Origin: Pocillopora verrucosa
Taxonomy: Eukaryota > Cnidaria > Anthozoa > Scleractinia > Pocilloporidae
Reading direction: 5' to 3'
NCBI RefSeq assembly: GCF_036669915.1
Contig: NC_089313.1
Coordinates: 9,336,488 to 9,400,487, forward strand
DNA length: 64,000 bases
In this document: positions 20,216 to 30,224 of the stretch, piece by piece
Numbering within the stretch: position 1 is the stretch's first letter
How the letters are laid out: the number at the start of each line of letters is the position of its first letter
Position numbers and translations under genes: made by a program
Notes under the pieces: model-generated
Databases searched by the model: none
What the model was told of the DNA's origin: nothing
Seen by the model: only the letters and a program-made list of their open reading frames with translations

Positions 20216-23200
20216 TATATACACACACACACATATATATATATAATATAAATTTTCAATGTTGCAAAGTTTTTGAAAACGGGTGTACAAATATATATAT
20301 ATGTATATATTTATTTGTTTTGTCCTAATGTAAGTTTTGTAAATTATTACCTACAACAAAATCCATTTAAACGACACTTGCCTTGGTCCTTAGCTTTTTC
20401 AGTCTACAGTGCCTTAAGGCATGGTAGAGTGCCTGTGAGTCCGTCTAGCGGCCTTACTTACGTAAACGTTACAGTAACTCATTTGAAAATATGGCTTAAA
20501 GAAAATTTCCTAGTTACGTGATGCTCTTAAATGCACTCCTTGTAACCATCACTCAGCCAATCCCTCTTTCCACTCCCGTTAACTTTATGGTAAGTCCGCT
20601 AGCGTGTAAGGCTTTCACATGGTTTTGGTCGAATTCCGGACATGAGGCTTAAGTGGGCTTGAAACAAATTCGGGACTCTGACAACCGACCGCTTAATACC
20701 GGATGCACAAATAAGTGTAATAGGAATCCATCAAAGAACTGGCGTCTAAAACTAACAAGACAATTTTCAGCTTATTTGAAAGAAGAAAAGCACCAATTTT
20801 TTTTCTAAAGGGTATGATTTCTCCTGTCAGGAGAGAGATGAAACTAGTGATCAAGCTAAGGAAGGGAAACACAGCCAATCTCTCGGAAAAATTCCTAGCG
20901 AGAGAGAAAAGGCACAACAATTATCAGTTAGGCGTGGCAGTAATACTCGGGATGAAGAAGACATGGAAAAAAGCCCTCCCAGAGGAAAGACGGCCCGGAG
21001 CAAGTCTTCAGATAGGGATAGTTCGTCTCCTCAGCGGAGGAATTCACCTAAAAGACGCAGTAAAACACCTGATCAGAGGCGAAGGCGGAGTCCATGTCGA
21101 GAAAGGCGGGTTTCTTGTGAAAGGAAATCTCCAGAAAGGCCCAGAAGAAGAGATAACCGGAAGAGCCCACAGAGAGATTCAAGAGGTAAGATACCTTGTG
21201 GTGTCCTCATGGTCAGCTTCTTCGATCGCAAACGTAAAGTGCTTTAACAAATTCAAGAACTTTAACGTATATAAGAGGATCTGTAAAAACAACAAAACAA
21301 ACATTCCTAAAAAATCTGAGGAAAGTGACTAGAGCTTTATTTCTGAGGGAGATAGCGAGTTGTTTTAACTCATTCAATACCGGATCAATCGATGATTCTG
21401 TTGCAAGTATAGACTCATTGAACTGAAGCACTTTCAAATCTTATCTTTGGTTTCTAAGATCGGCGAAGTAGCGGTGATTACAGCAGGCGGCACGAGAGAG
21501 ACCGGGACCGAGCCAGAAACCGGGAAAGAGAAGGCAGAGGCGGTAGAGACTGGGGAAGAGACAGGCGGTATGATAGAGACCGTGATGGAGACCGCGATAG
21601 AAACAGAGAACGAGATCGTGACCGGAGTCGAGAGGACGAAAAAGTTGCTTCTCCTGGACAGGATAAGAAAACATTTGTTAAAGGTAACACCTCCAAGCCG
21701 TTTTCCGTAGTGCTGGTGTACTTGAACATAATCTGTTGTATTTTATCGGTTTTTTTTGTTTTTTTTTTCGTGAATTAAAACTGTTAGGAATAAGAATTTA
21801 AGTGTATTTAAACCTATGTCCCCTAATGTGGCTGCGAAAACCGAGCCTGGCAAAGAACTGAGCAACGTTTTTTCATCCTAGATAATTTAAGCTGACTCAG
21901 TCCATCGTTTTAGTTTATCCTGAGCTCAGACTCCTCTCATTCCAGGTCAGCGATAAAGTTGGAGATCGATTCCTTACACATAGGGCTTTCAAGGTGGAGC
22001 GTTTCTTTCCTGGGATAAATAAACCTTATTTGATAATATAAGATAGGATACGCAAGGAGATTTTGTGAGTTGAGCAAAATATCTAATGATATTTAATTTT
22101 GAAACATCGAATAAGGGATCTGTTATTCTACTTTTATTCATTTTTTAGTATTTGAGCTTCTATTTTTCGGAATATAACCAACGACATTTCCTGTCAGTCG
22201 TATCTGTTGCATAAATTGCACTAAAAAAAAACCAAAACAACGCCAACGAAACCATTTAAATGACCTTTATGTCCGTCCAAAACAGTTTATTTCAACTGAT
22301 AGTTCGTCGCTTATAAAGTCGGGCCTAAGTGACGTAAAAAATCAACTTTGGATTTCTTTACTACCGTAATTGTGTTGCTGTGCTTTTCCTCCGTAATTTC
22401 GCCCTTTTCCACAGAGTATTACTGTCGCATGACCTTCGCAGACTTTGCGGGTATTGTTGCCTCAAGATGAAAAAAATGGGGTAACAGCGAAGTAATCATA
22501 ACAGAAATATTTGTAGTTGTTAAATCTTAAACTTAGTAAATTGAACTAAAACGTTGTTTTTGTTTCATTAGACGACTCTTACATAACATATCAACATTTT
22601 ATTCTTCAGCGTCTGCTAACTGTTCATTTACAGCAACTTCGACTGGCCAACTGGAGACGTTACCACGCCCCGCGCGTCCCCTCACCTCAGAAGAGGTACA
22701 GGCCAAGCTGGCGGCCCATGCAGAGTCACTCAGGAAGCAAGCGCAAGATGCAGCCTCTATGCTAAACCTGCCCAGCTATCTGAACCCTTCTGTCGTGAAT
22801 CCGCACCAATACGCCGTACAGGCACAGAAAAGAAAGCTATTGTGGAGTGGCAAAAAAACTACAGAGGTATTTCTGTCTATGTCGACTTCAACTAACTGAA
22901 GGTTTAAGGTTACGATATATCGCTTTGTTTTTTTTTGTTTTTGCTTTTTTTGTTTGTTTGTTTTTTTTTTGTGCCTTGGACAACTTTCATTAAATCGAAG
23001 GAAACCCTCACATTAGTCACATTAGAAGATAGAAAATTCGGTAGAAATGAAAGTAGACATTAACGAACCGGAACTAGAAAAGTGAGAATTTGAAACCATT
23101 TGAAAATTTGAATTTGAATTTGAAAAGATTTCAAGATGCATGAATAGTAATGTTTATCATTTGCTTTATTGGGCAGTGGAAAGGTTCGTCATGACATCAT

Positions 23201-24061
23201 CTTTTACTGTTTGGTTTCCAACGTAAACTTACGCGTTTGCAAATTTAAAGCTATGGAACATGTTGTAATAGAGATTTGAACCTCAAGGCTAAAAGAGCTG
23301 GTCAGCCCGACCTATCTTTCTCTCTTACCAGGCATTATTTTACAAAAAAAATAATAATCTGTGAGTGAGTGCTGATGTATTGGATAAGAAGACTGCTTTT
23401 GAGGTGTAACATTGTAAAACTGCTAATCTTACACGATTATTTCACTCAGCATAGCTGGCAGTCAAGCTACTTTTTTCAAAGGATTGTGTAGTCATATCAT
23501 GCTAAGAAAAATAGGTATAAAGTTTGCTTTAATCCTTAGCTGTAAAAGCTATTTCCTTTTACATTACCGAAAGCATCGTGCTCTTTGGAAAAAACAAGGA
23601 CCTCTTTTCTGGTGGGGGGGGGGGAGTTGAGTTTGAGATAGAATTTGGCCAGGATCTTCAACATTTATACTTCTCTAAGTCGCAATTTCTAAGTCTTGTG
23701 TAGCATCTTTGTGTTATTAAGCTAAATACAGATGTAATGAAGTTTACTTGTTTCCACTTTTTTTTTTAATTTTTTTCTATAATAGGCTACTGCGAGTACC
23801 AGCAGCAGCGTGCCAAAATCCACAATGTGGAACAGCACGACGTTCAGTAATGACCAGGGAGGGGAGATGCAGGCGAAATTCCGGCGCTTGATGGGTATAA
23901 AAGGAGAAGGTAATGCCACCACGACGGGAGAGGTCACACAACCTCAGAACCAGAAACTAATGGATGACCTGGAGAAGGAGTTCGAACGATCGCGCGCATT
24001 TCAGTTATCAAGGGGGGCTGGTGGGAAGAGTGGAATCGGGCTTGGTTATTCAGGCACGTGA
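12549..24061 (+). CDS. RSRC2: Arginine/serine-rich coiled-coil protein 2 (RSRC2), SMAP-domain protein
   Basis: Six coding exons join in frame to 470 aa: 12549-12789, 15146-15228, 20831-21185, 21459-21683, 22634-22866, 23786-24061 (TGA). The first 300 residues are RS/RD/RE-rich: YHRYRRSRSRS in exon 2, SPxR repeats in exon 3, and dense DRDRDR/RERDRDR in exon 4, typical of nuclear splicing-related proteins. Exons 5 and 6 (residues about 302-470) carry the conserved C-terminal part: a helix with SEEVQAKLAAHAE, NPHQYAVQAQKRKLLWSGKK, then KFRRLMGIKG and an end of GLGYSGT. This is the pattern I know from RSRC2 and its SMAP domain. The family is nuclear and linked to RNA processing; its exact function is unsettled. 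The gene is divergent to RSKR. Its second coding intron (15229-20830) houses a BEN-domain gene on the same strand. No damage was seen. Confidence 0.88.
12960..13337 (+). pseudogene. 3' fragment of a non-LTR retrotransposon reverse transcriptase (CR1/jockey-like)
   Basis: One frame reads through a typical C-terminal LINE reverse-transcriptase segment: NIDKLQKVKKFAGG, LRKYDHISKGLRSLNWLS, DRLKLNYATTVFKCIYNL, and RGAKLWNSL before a stop near 13335. A TAG interrupts the frame between RLSTG and RSFAYRG. The fragment lacks the catalytic part and ends close to an AT-rich repeat, as expected of a 5'-truncated, dead insertion. It lies in the first coding intron of RSRC2, in the same orientation. Confidence 0.75.
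13366..13465. repeat. (TA)n/(CA)n microsatellite with embedded perfect palindrome
   Basis: A TA tract is interrupted by a perfect 38-base palindrome (13391-13428, arms ATTTATAACTGCATATAT) and ends in CA dinucleotides. It abuts the transposon-like element that begins at about 13467. Confidence 0.85.
13467..14296. mobile_element. Non-autonomous DNA transposon with ACCCGCA subterminal repeats
   Basis: The ends are related inverted repeats: CCGGAATTTTTTGCCGTTTA at the left and, on the complement of the right end, ATAATTTCCGGCCGTTTACC. Inside each end are copies of the motif (A/T)ACCCGC: three at the left (about 13484-13562) and three at the right (about 14213-14276). No coding frame resembles a transposase. 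The element sits inside a TA microsatellite, so target duplications cannot be told from the repeat. Superfamily not assigned. Confidence 0.55.
17476..18429 (+). CDS. BEN domain-containing protein, nested in an RSRC2 intron
   Basis: An uninterrupted frame of 317 codons. The frame is open upstream to at least 17461, but ATG 17476 (or 17479) is the first real start. A canonical acceptor (TTTCTTTGAAG, ending 17466) suggests a 5' non-coding exon joins just before it. Residues about 5-40 form a heptad-rich helix (KVEKLLENQERVLKNQEKL), then a Ser/Thr-rich low-complexity middle. Residues about 190-280 match a BEN domain: NFSVNLVKVLFAKDEIL, GTRGKEALDSDKLNLVRY, then a Trp/Lys-rich end and ISIDEYLRRGN. 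BEN domains bind DNA and recruit chromatin repressors, so a nuclear regulator is likely. GACATAG followed by GTGAGAG near the end could be a splice donor, so the true C-terminus may differ. The gene is on the same strand as its host, so it could also be an alternative exon of that transcript. Confidence 0.7.
   Translation: MMDLGPEVNGQLATLLWKVEKLLENQERVLKNQEKLVKLMEHQQVAVLPRKLVPSGRSMSNGVRTADHKHPRPEKHIKQSPGEVRLSTSVLGAVAHLKNLALSPTSHTGVVPSLIEKPLRGEIKELTASSDTEEVNGTSQSDSVSGDGNTTLQNPLLVTPFCPLNTACVNCDSTNNAESQVELLTDSDQMKELLSWAERIQKTSCSVGNFSVNLVKVLFAKDEILNRNCSGTRGKEALDSDKLNLVRYCAFKLYSIPPEDQDKVWKQKCVISIDEYLRRGNRSRVQKTKSAPLDFSVIVECESNDVKDSDIGESKPL
19957..20136. mobile_element. 180-bp foldback MITE
   Basis: The two halves are inverted copies. 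GAAAGTTGGACAAATCAA at the left pairs with TTGATTTGTCCAACTTTC at the right; then AACTTTTCTGTGACTC pairs with GAGTCACAGAAAAGTT, and CAGATTTT with AAAATCTG, around AATTAAA-rich centre sequence. There is no coding content. It is intronic in RSRC2 and directly followed by a TA/TG microsatellite. Confidence 0.8.
20137..20310. repeat. TA/TG/CA microsatellite cluster
   Basis: Alternating TATATA and TGTGTG/CACACA blocks, with a second TA block near 20292-20310. Overlapping open frames of Ile/Tyr/Val/His residues here are translation of the repeat, not genes. Confidence 0.9.
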
Positions 24062-24531
24062 CGTAGGCTCCATTTCTGCGGAGTACAGTTCAGCCATTTT
24101 CCAATACTCAAAGGAAAATTCCATGCTCACTTACAAAGAAGTTGAATCCCTATGATGGGCAAAAATGTAAGCAGTTATTTCCACATTTTGTAATTTTCGT
24201 GAGGATTCTTTTTATCTTGTTTTTGTAGTTTCTTGCAGCCGTAGTGGTCTATTTGTATAACTTAAAAAGATAAAAATGTTAAGTAAATATCCTTTAGTTG
24301 AATAACTGTACCATCAAGTGTTTCTCTTTGATTAAATTTGAGAAAGCACAAATCCGCTTGCTTGATACTTTGTGTATTTAGATGCAATCCGCGAATGAGG
24401 AATGTGGCATGTACCAATTCAGTTTGGGGCCGTATAACTCTAAGCTTTTGAGTTTTTATCCAGCGACAACCTGTGACAAACAAGTACGTCCGCAATGTGT
24501 ACAAGTGTGGGACCCAGATTTAAAAAAATTG

Positions 24532-24537
24532 AATAAA
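24532..24537 (+). terminator. Candidate RSRC2 polyadenylation signal
   Basis: AATAAA lies about 470 bases after the RSRC2 stop codon, in AT-rich sequence with no intervening coding features. No other AATAAA was noticed between the stop and this site. Use is inferred. Confidence 0.5.
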
Positions 24538-24896
24538 TAGAGGAACTTTCACGTAATTTTGCAAAAGCGATCAATGTAAAGAAATTTTAAACCTGATTTT
24601 GAATTTTGTCTGTGAGGACTGGACTTACAACGTGCTTGTAAGACTTTGGTTTCGTGCATTTATTATAATGTGCGCTTTCAGGCTCCAAGAAACTATTCCA
24701 GGTGTAGAACAGCTGACAGTCTGTCATGTCTCTTGCATGATTTTCAATGGATTAGCCATTTTTGAGCCAAGTTCCACTTGATGTTTACGTAACGTGCATT
24801 GTACTCTCGACTTTTATCTTTTTGCGGTTACTACTACGCGCTTCTTTATAAACTTGTTTTGGCCGGGGAAATTGTCGTTATTCAAAACTCGTCAAA

Positions 24897-25140
24897 TGAA
24901 TTAATTATTCACCGAAGTGGAAGTGAGTGGTGGTGGATATTTAAATATCTACAACTTTCATCGACACTGCGGTGAATAAATGTCTTAGTACATACCACAG
25001 AGACAAAAAAGTTTGCAAAATGGGCGGAAATTGAACTCTTGACGCAAGATTTTGTCTCGTCGGCTGCTCGGAGGTGAATAATGCTTGCTATTCACTTCCG
25101 AACCAGCCAATCAGCGCGTGCGAAGAGCACTATTCACTTG
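24897..25140. repeat. Possible MITE with repeated ATTCAC/GTGAAT motifs
   Basis: The block opens with ATTATTCACCGAAGTGGAAG and closes with repeated, partly inverted motifs: GAGGTGAATAATGCTTGC, CTATTCACTTCCG, then GCACTATTCACTTG. It has no coding frame. Boundaries and superfamily are uncertain; this is a structural impression only. Confidence 0.35.
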
Positions 25141-25565
25141 TGTGGTCTCAACTAAAAAGATCTTATCTAATCAGCTATTGATGCTGATTTTGATTATAGC
25201 CGTCTGCCTGCATTTCTACTCATAAGATCGCTTTTGTTTCCGCCTTTTTCACTTGTCTTGGTCAACATCGACTCGAATTCTGGGCATTTTTTGCCTCGCT
25301 AGGATAAAACCTTTTCCTTTTGGGGGAGGCTAGATCTTGCTTAAAAAAAAAAAGAAAAAGATTGAAATAATAGCGCAAGGTCAAAGTTGGGTACTGTGCC
25401 TAATATTCCAACTCTCCGTCCAGACCTCCAACTCATCAGGGATGTAATATTGCATCTTTTGCTCTATTATGTTTGATTGGCTACAAGAAAGCAAGGGTAT
25501 GTACTCTTTTCTTTAATAACTGTAATTAACGAATTCAAACTCTACATTGACCCTTCATAACTTTT

Positions 25566-25757
25566 AGTGTCTGTGATATGAAAGAAAATAAGCAATTGTT
25601 AACTTTGGCTAACATTTATGCTCCTGGAAAAGATAACCAAACCTTTCTGTCAAATTTTTTTCACCACCTCGCTGATTTCAAAAGCGAGAATATTGTTATA
25701 GGAAACGATTCCAATCTTGTGCTTGACCTAGAAAGGGTCCTCCATATAAAGATTAGA
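25566..25757 (+). pseudogene. LINE apurinic endonuclease fragment (L1/Tx1-like)
   Basis: A 60-codon frame reads LLTLANIYAPGKDNQTF, then FFHHLADF, then IVIGNDSNLVLD. This corresponds to the endonuclease segment of L1-type LINEs, where the usual motif is GGDFN. Here the second Gly and the Phe are replaced (GNDSN), so it is inactive as well as truncated. No reverse transcriptase follows in frame. Confidence 0.65.
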
Positions 25758-26219
25758 TAAAGGACCTTTTGCATGGCAGAGCTGTTTTAACCTCGCAAAA
25801 AAAGAGAGAACTATGTTGAAATTTCTTTAATTGCGAACTGTTGGGCTGTTTTTTTATCTGTTTCTGAACGTAAAGCTGTGCCAGGATATTTGGCTCTTCG
25901 TTTTTTTTCATAAGACCTTAAAAGCTTCTGAAAAGCTAGAGCAACGTGTTTTAACTAATGCCGTACGACTACTGACAGATGTTAGTAATGAGCATGAAAA
26001 AACGTTTTAAACTGCTTTCAGAAACCATCAAAATTCCCTTGATCCAACCAAGTTGACCCGGGTCAATCCTTTCAAATATCTGATGAAATAACTCGGTTAA
26101 CACTCCAGTGAGTTTAAATAACCCTCATAGAACCAAATATTTTTTAAAGATGTTTCGTGATTAACAACAAGTTATTGTTTCATAAACTCGTACTTTCAAA
26201 ACGAAGTACTGGTGATGCT

Positions 26220-27538
26220 TCAAGTTTTGGAAACTTTCCTTTGACGCAATTTCCCAGGTGGGGAAGGAGTGGGGCCAAGAGTTTTATTTTCCCCTCTAGA
26301 GTTAGTATTGGATTCTGATCGGTTGCGTCCTGCACTTGGCATACCACCGCGAAGCTTTCGTATTTTTGCAACATTGTTCCAGAGCGACTCCTTCCTTTGT
26401 CCAGATTTAGGTTTGGAATCAGTACAGGACTTCGATAACGTCTCTAAGCGAGCTGTGGAGAGGGCAGCCATTTAACATTATAACTCAACCATTAATCTTC
26501 ATGCGATTAAATGGGCTACTTTACGTCGAGTGGTTGCAAGCAATAACACCCGTCTGCGTGGATATCTGTCCTCCGGTTACTTCCGTCGAAAGGAAGCAAA
26601 GCCATCGGAAAAAAGCCAGCTCAAGACCAGAGATTGGTTTGCGTTCTTTCATTCTATCATAAAGGAAACCTGAAAAACTATCTAATGATCTTTTCGCTGA
26701 TCAGGCTTCCTCAGTACTGATTTTCTGAAGACTCACCAACACCTCCCTTTGACGACTTTAACCCACAGTTCTATTATACTCCAAGGGAGAAGGATCCCAA
26801 GAACAAAACAAGTGGGGACCTTAGTTTCGACCAGGGCACTTGTTCAGTTAACTCAGTTTACCCACCAAGAAGTTTAGGGTTTGATCTTTCCAGATCATTC
26901 AACAGTGCTGTGTACGTCGTAGGCTGATCACCTTGGCCTTCTGTAGAAAGTATATACACGAAACAAAACAAAAAAAAAACAAAAGATAAAAGAAAACAAC
27001 CAAAAAGTAAGCAAAACAGGATTATTATTTGTATGAATAAATTTTACCTGAAATAAGCAGCTTATCTTATTATAAATGGAATTCCCTTTACGTAAATATC
27101 CAAACTTATGAACTCCACGTTATCTCGACTATGGTTCATTCCCTTTTCAGTGGACTTGTGTCATTGTGCCCCCCCTCCTCACCCCCACCCTATCCTTAAT
27201 TATAACCCGGTATTTCAATCAACCGGTATTTGAAAGCCCCTAGTATCTCAAACATCCAGGATCTCAAGCACACCAGGGTCTTGAACCTCGTGGTTCAAGA
27301 TCCCGCGGAAGCTCATACCATTTTCCTGCTCTCCAATACGTCACTCCGATCTCTTTAGGTTTTTGGTTATACGGGTCAGTCTCACAACTTACTTTCAACT
27401 TTGATGAGAACAAACACTTCCCTTCCTTTCAGGAATCTGTGAGCGTACTGAGTTGGGAATTCGTTTAGATTTTTTATTTCACCATCTTCATCGGACAAGT
27501 CCACCGTTACTGCCAAAGGGTCAAGATGAAAGAATGAA
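26220..27538 (-). CDS. CXorf65-like uncharacterised protein, C-terminal three exons
   Basis: Three exons with consensus splice sites join in frame: 27538-27393 (donor GTAAGT), 26940-26866, and 26452-26220 (TGA). The first reads LAVTVDLSDEDGEIKNL, then YAHRFLKGREVFVLIKVE; the second GQGDQPTTYTALLNDLERS; the third a basic, Ser-rich tail starting ARLETLSKSC. The order (VDL.D..G, then YA..FL..R, then a V.VE strand, then Y.AL...L) is the pattern I associate with the vertebrate CXorf65 family, whose function is unknown. About 40 N-terminal residues are missing. The 97-base candidate exon at 29322-29418 does not match the phase needed, so at least one further exon is unplaced. It is the only gene between RSRC2 and the ankyrin-like gene. 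Confidence 0.55.
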
Positions 27539-29321
27539 CTGTTTGTGAAGTTTATAAAGAATACCACCCTCTCTTAAGGGAGGATTTGTTATGAACGAAC
27601 TATTGTATGGTTACTTATAAATTTTAAATGAAAGCATCTTTCTTCACAACCCTACAGATTGCTCCTTTATGAATCCTCTTTGTCTTATCCCACAATTTCA
27701 AACCAATGATTCACAAAACGGGCGGTCTTGTGAAAAGAACAATCAGATATGTGTAAGCCACTCGGTCGCCTAGCAACTCGGTCTATTTGTTTCAAAACAC
27801 GAAAATCATTCTTTGGAATTCTTGCTTGATAAAACAATTATGTCAACGAGCTTACATTTAGTTTATAAACTGAGTTGACTAATTATCTTCGTAAAGTGTG
27901 TAAGGAAAGTAAAGGCGGTAACGTCTTACGATCAATCTTTTGGGATTTTGACCGACATCGAGTAAAACCGATTCTCGCTTTGATCGCATAAATGAAAAGT
28001 TTAAGATAAATCTGAACAATTTCTACGAGGAATTTTTGAGTGAAGACCATCACATTTCACTCAACTCATGGTTATGTGCAAAAACGTCGCTCATGTCTCA
28101 TCGACAATTTTAGGTCACAGCTGTCTGAGCGATGCGATAAAATTTTTTTCCAGATGGTGACAAATGTTTAATTAAAAACTAGACGTCTCAGTAACACCAT
28201 TTTCAAGAAAATCATAATGAAGATAGGGAGAAGACTTCACAGAGTTGAATGAATGAACATAAGACATCAAACAAAAATATCAGAACATAGAGTCAGTTTG
28301 AACTTTCAAGTTTGGGATTAGCCTACGTAAAAAAATTACACAACTGGTTACAAACACCAAAGGAAAGGCTTCCGCAGTCGGCAAAGACTTCAAGAATGAA
28401 CACAATAGCCAAATTCCTGCGAACGTTGAAAATTAGTCAATTTTACGTTCTTGCTGAGAGTAAAAACAAGTTGACGAGAAATTCTTTATACGAAAGCTAC
28501 TTCTGAGTTCCGGATTTACGATGTAAACGTGTAGTCTGACTCCGTTTGTGCTGTTTTTTTTTTTTTTTTGATGGTTAATGTTAATTCCTGCAAATCTGCT
28601 TAGTTTTTCCGTTATCGAAGAATAAGTATTTGCATGTCTTTGCCGCTTACGCAAATCTCTGTTAATCAAGAGTCTCCAGATAATAAATCATTACTCTCCA
28701 ATTGCTCCTCTGATAACGTATGTTTAGATTTCTGTTGGTAAGTTGCAAGGTGAAGCGGTAGTCATTGTGTTTGTATGCGACACGATTAACTAGCTTTACA
28801 TTTCTTGAAAACAAGGAACCCTAACTCAAAGAAAAATGTAATTGGTTCTCCTACTTCCTTTTTGACAACCGCATCTTCTTCTCAGGTTATCCAGTAAATT
28901 GACGGTAACACAATTCGGATTAAACAACTCTTCTTCATTATCTGCCAGAATCGATCAGAAACAAGTAGTTAAGTACGACATAGCAAGCGCCTTCACCAGC
29001 AACTCAGCTTGGAAAAAAAACCCTCCAGATCAAACACTCATTTAGATTGATAGCTTACCACCAAATTTAACGGTTATAAATGACATGGGATACGATAGCT
29101 CTGCTAGTTCATTAGTCACTAAATCCTTTCCTTCGCCGTTGTTTAAATAAACGAAGCAAGGTTCTTAGTGCCTTTTGATAACACTTCCCACGGGAATAAA
29201 ACAGATAGTCAATTTGCTTGACAACAGAAGAAAGAGAAAGGACCCCGCAGCAAAAAGCATCCTCATAAAGTCTGTTTTGAATTCAAAAGATAATGAGGCG
29301 TTTCTTTTGAGGTATCCTTAC

Positions 29322-29418
29322 CGCCTTTAAAATCGATACTGGCAGCGCAATTGTTAGATCCTACCAGCATAAACGGCCCCATAGATGGGTCCGCAGATTT
29401 CACTAGAAATCTCAAAGG
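29322..29418 (-). other. Candidate coding exon, gene unknown
   Basis: On the minus strand CTTCTTTGTCCCAG precedes and GTAAGG follows a 97-base stretch. Only one of three frames is open, reading LRFLVKSADPSMGPF and then VGSNNCAASIDFKG, ending in phase 1. It could be a 5' exon of the CXorf65-like gene, whose first visible exon needs phase 2, so an intermediate exon would be required. It may also belong to another gene or be chance. No other features were seen between 27539 and 30224. Confidence 0.3.
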
Positions 29419-30224
29419 CTGGGACAAAGAAGAGGAATTGAGTTTAACCCTTCAAAAAACAGAGCCGAATTAAGAATAGGTAAACATGAGTTTTTCACTA
29501 TATTGAAGGATTTTTTGGAAGGAGCCGTTGCTCCATTCTCAGCTTAGCTCTGGAGTATTTTGAGGCTATCTAGTTGCTTTCCTCTCAGGGTCACTTCTTT
29601 GAGCAATCTGTATAATTTAAGGCGGACTGGTCTGTGGTTCGAGATGTCGAGGTCAAACCCCCCTTCCCTTGGAAGACGGACTTCTGTATAACGACTAGAT
29701 GGGGACGCTCCGTCATGAAGGGACAGTGAAACTTTATAGTTTATAGTGACTTTCCTTAATGGGAATGCACGAAGACTCAAGACCCAATTATCTCCATGTT
29801 AAGTTTATCTTCTTTAAAGTGTCCTTTACAATTCTTAAAAATTTTCTTTTTTGTTACGTGCCCATAAAAACGTTGTTTTTTCAATCTTAAGTCCAAATAT
29901 CACAATCTTAAAAGTAGCCAAAAATTACCAAAATCATCCGAACCTGATCTGTTTGATTTTACATTTCAAGTGACTCTTTTGATGTTCTATGGTATGAGTC
30001 TTTCCTACATCACTTGACTAGCAATTGGTGCACAGCCACAACGGAGGAAAATTGCTATTCGTCGAGCGGACAAATACCGAGGTTAAAATCTTAAAACTCC
30101 AGTTAATCCCAATCCCAATTTCCCCGCTCATACATCTTAGAGACCTCAGAAACTTTTCTTCCCTACCCGGGATAAAAGCTTCCTCGTGTAAAAAAGAAAC
30201 AGATTATCATTACACTTATTTACA

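Noticed and set aside
20963..21247. Separate RS-rich small gene
   Set aside because: It is the 3' part of RSRC2 exon 3 running into the intron past the GTAAG donor at 21186.
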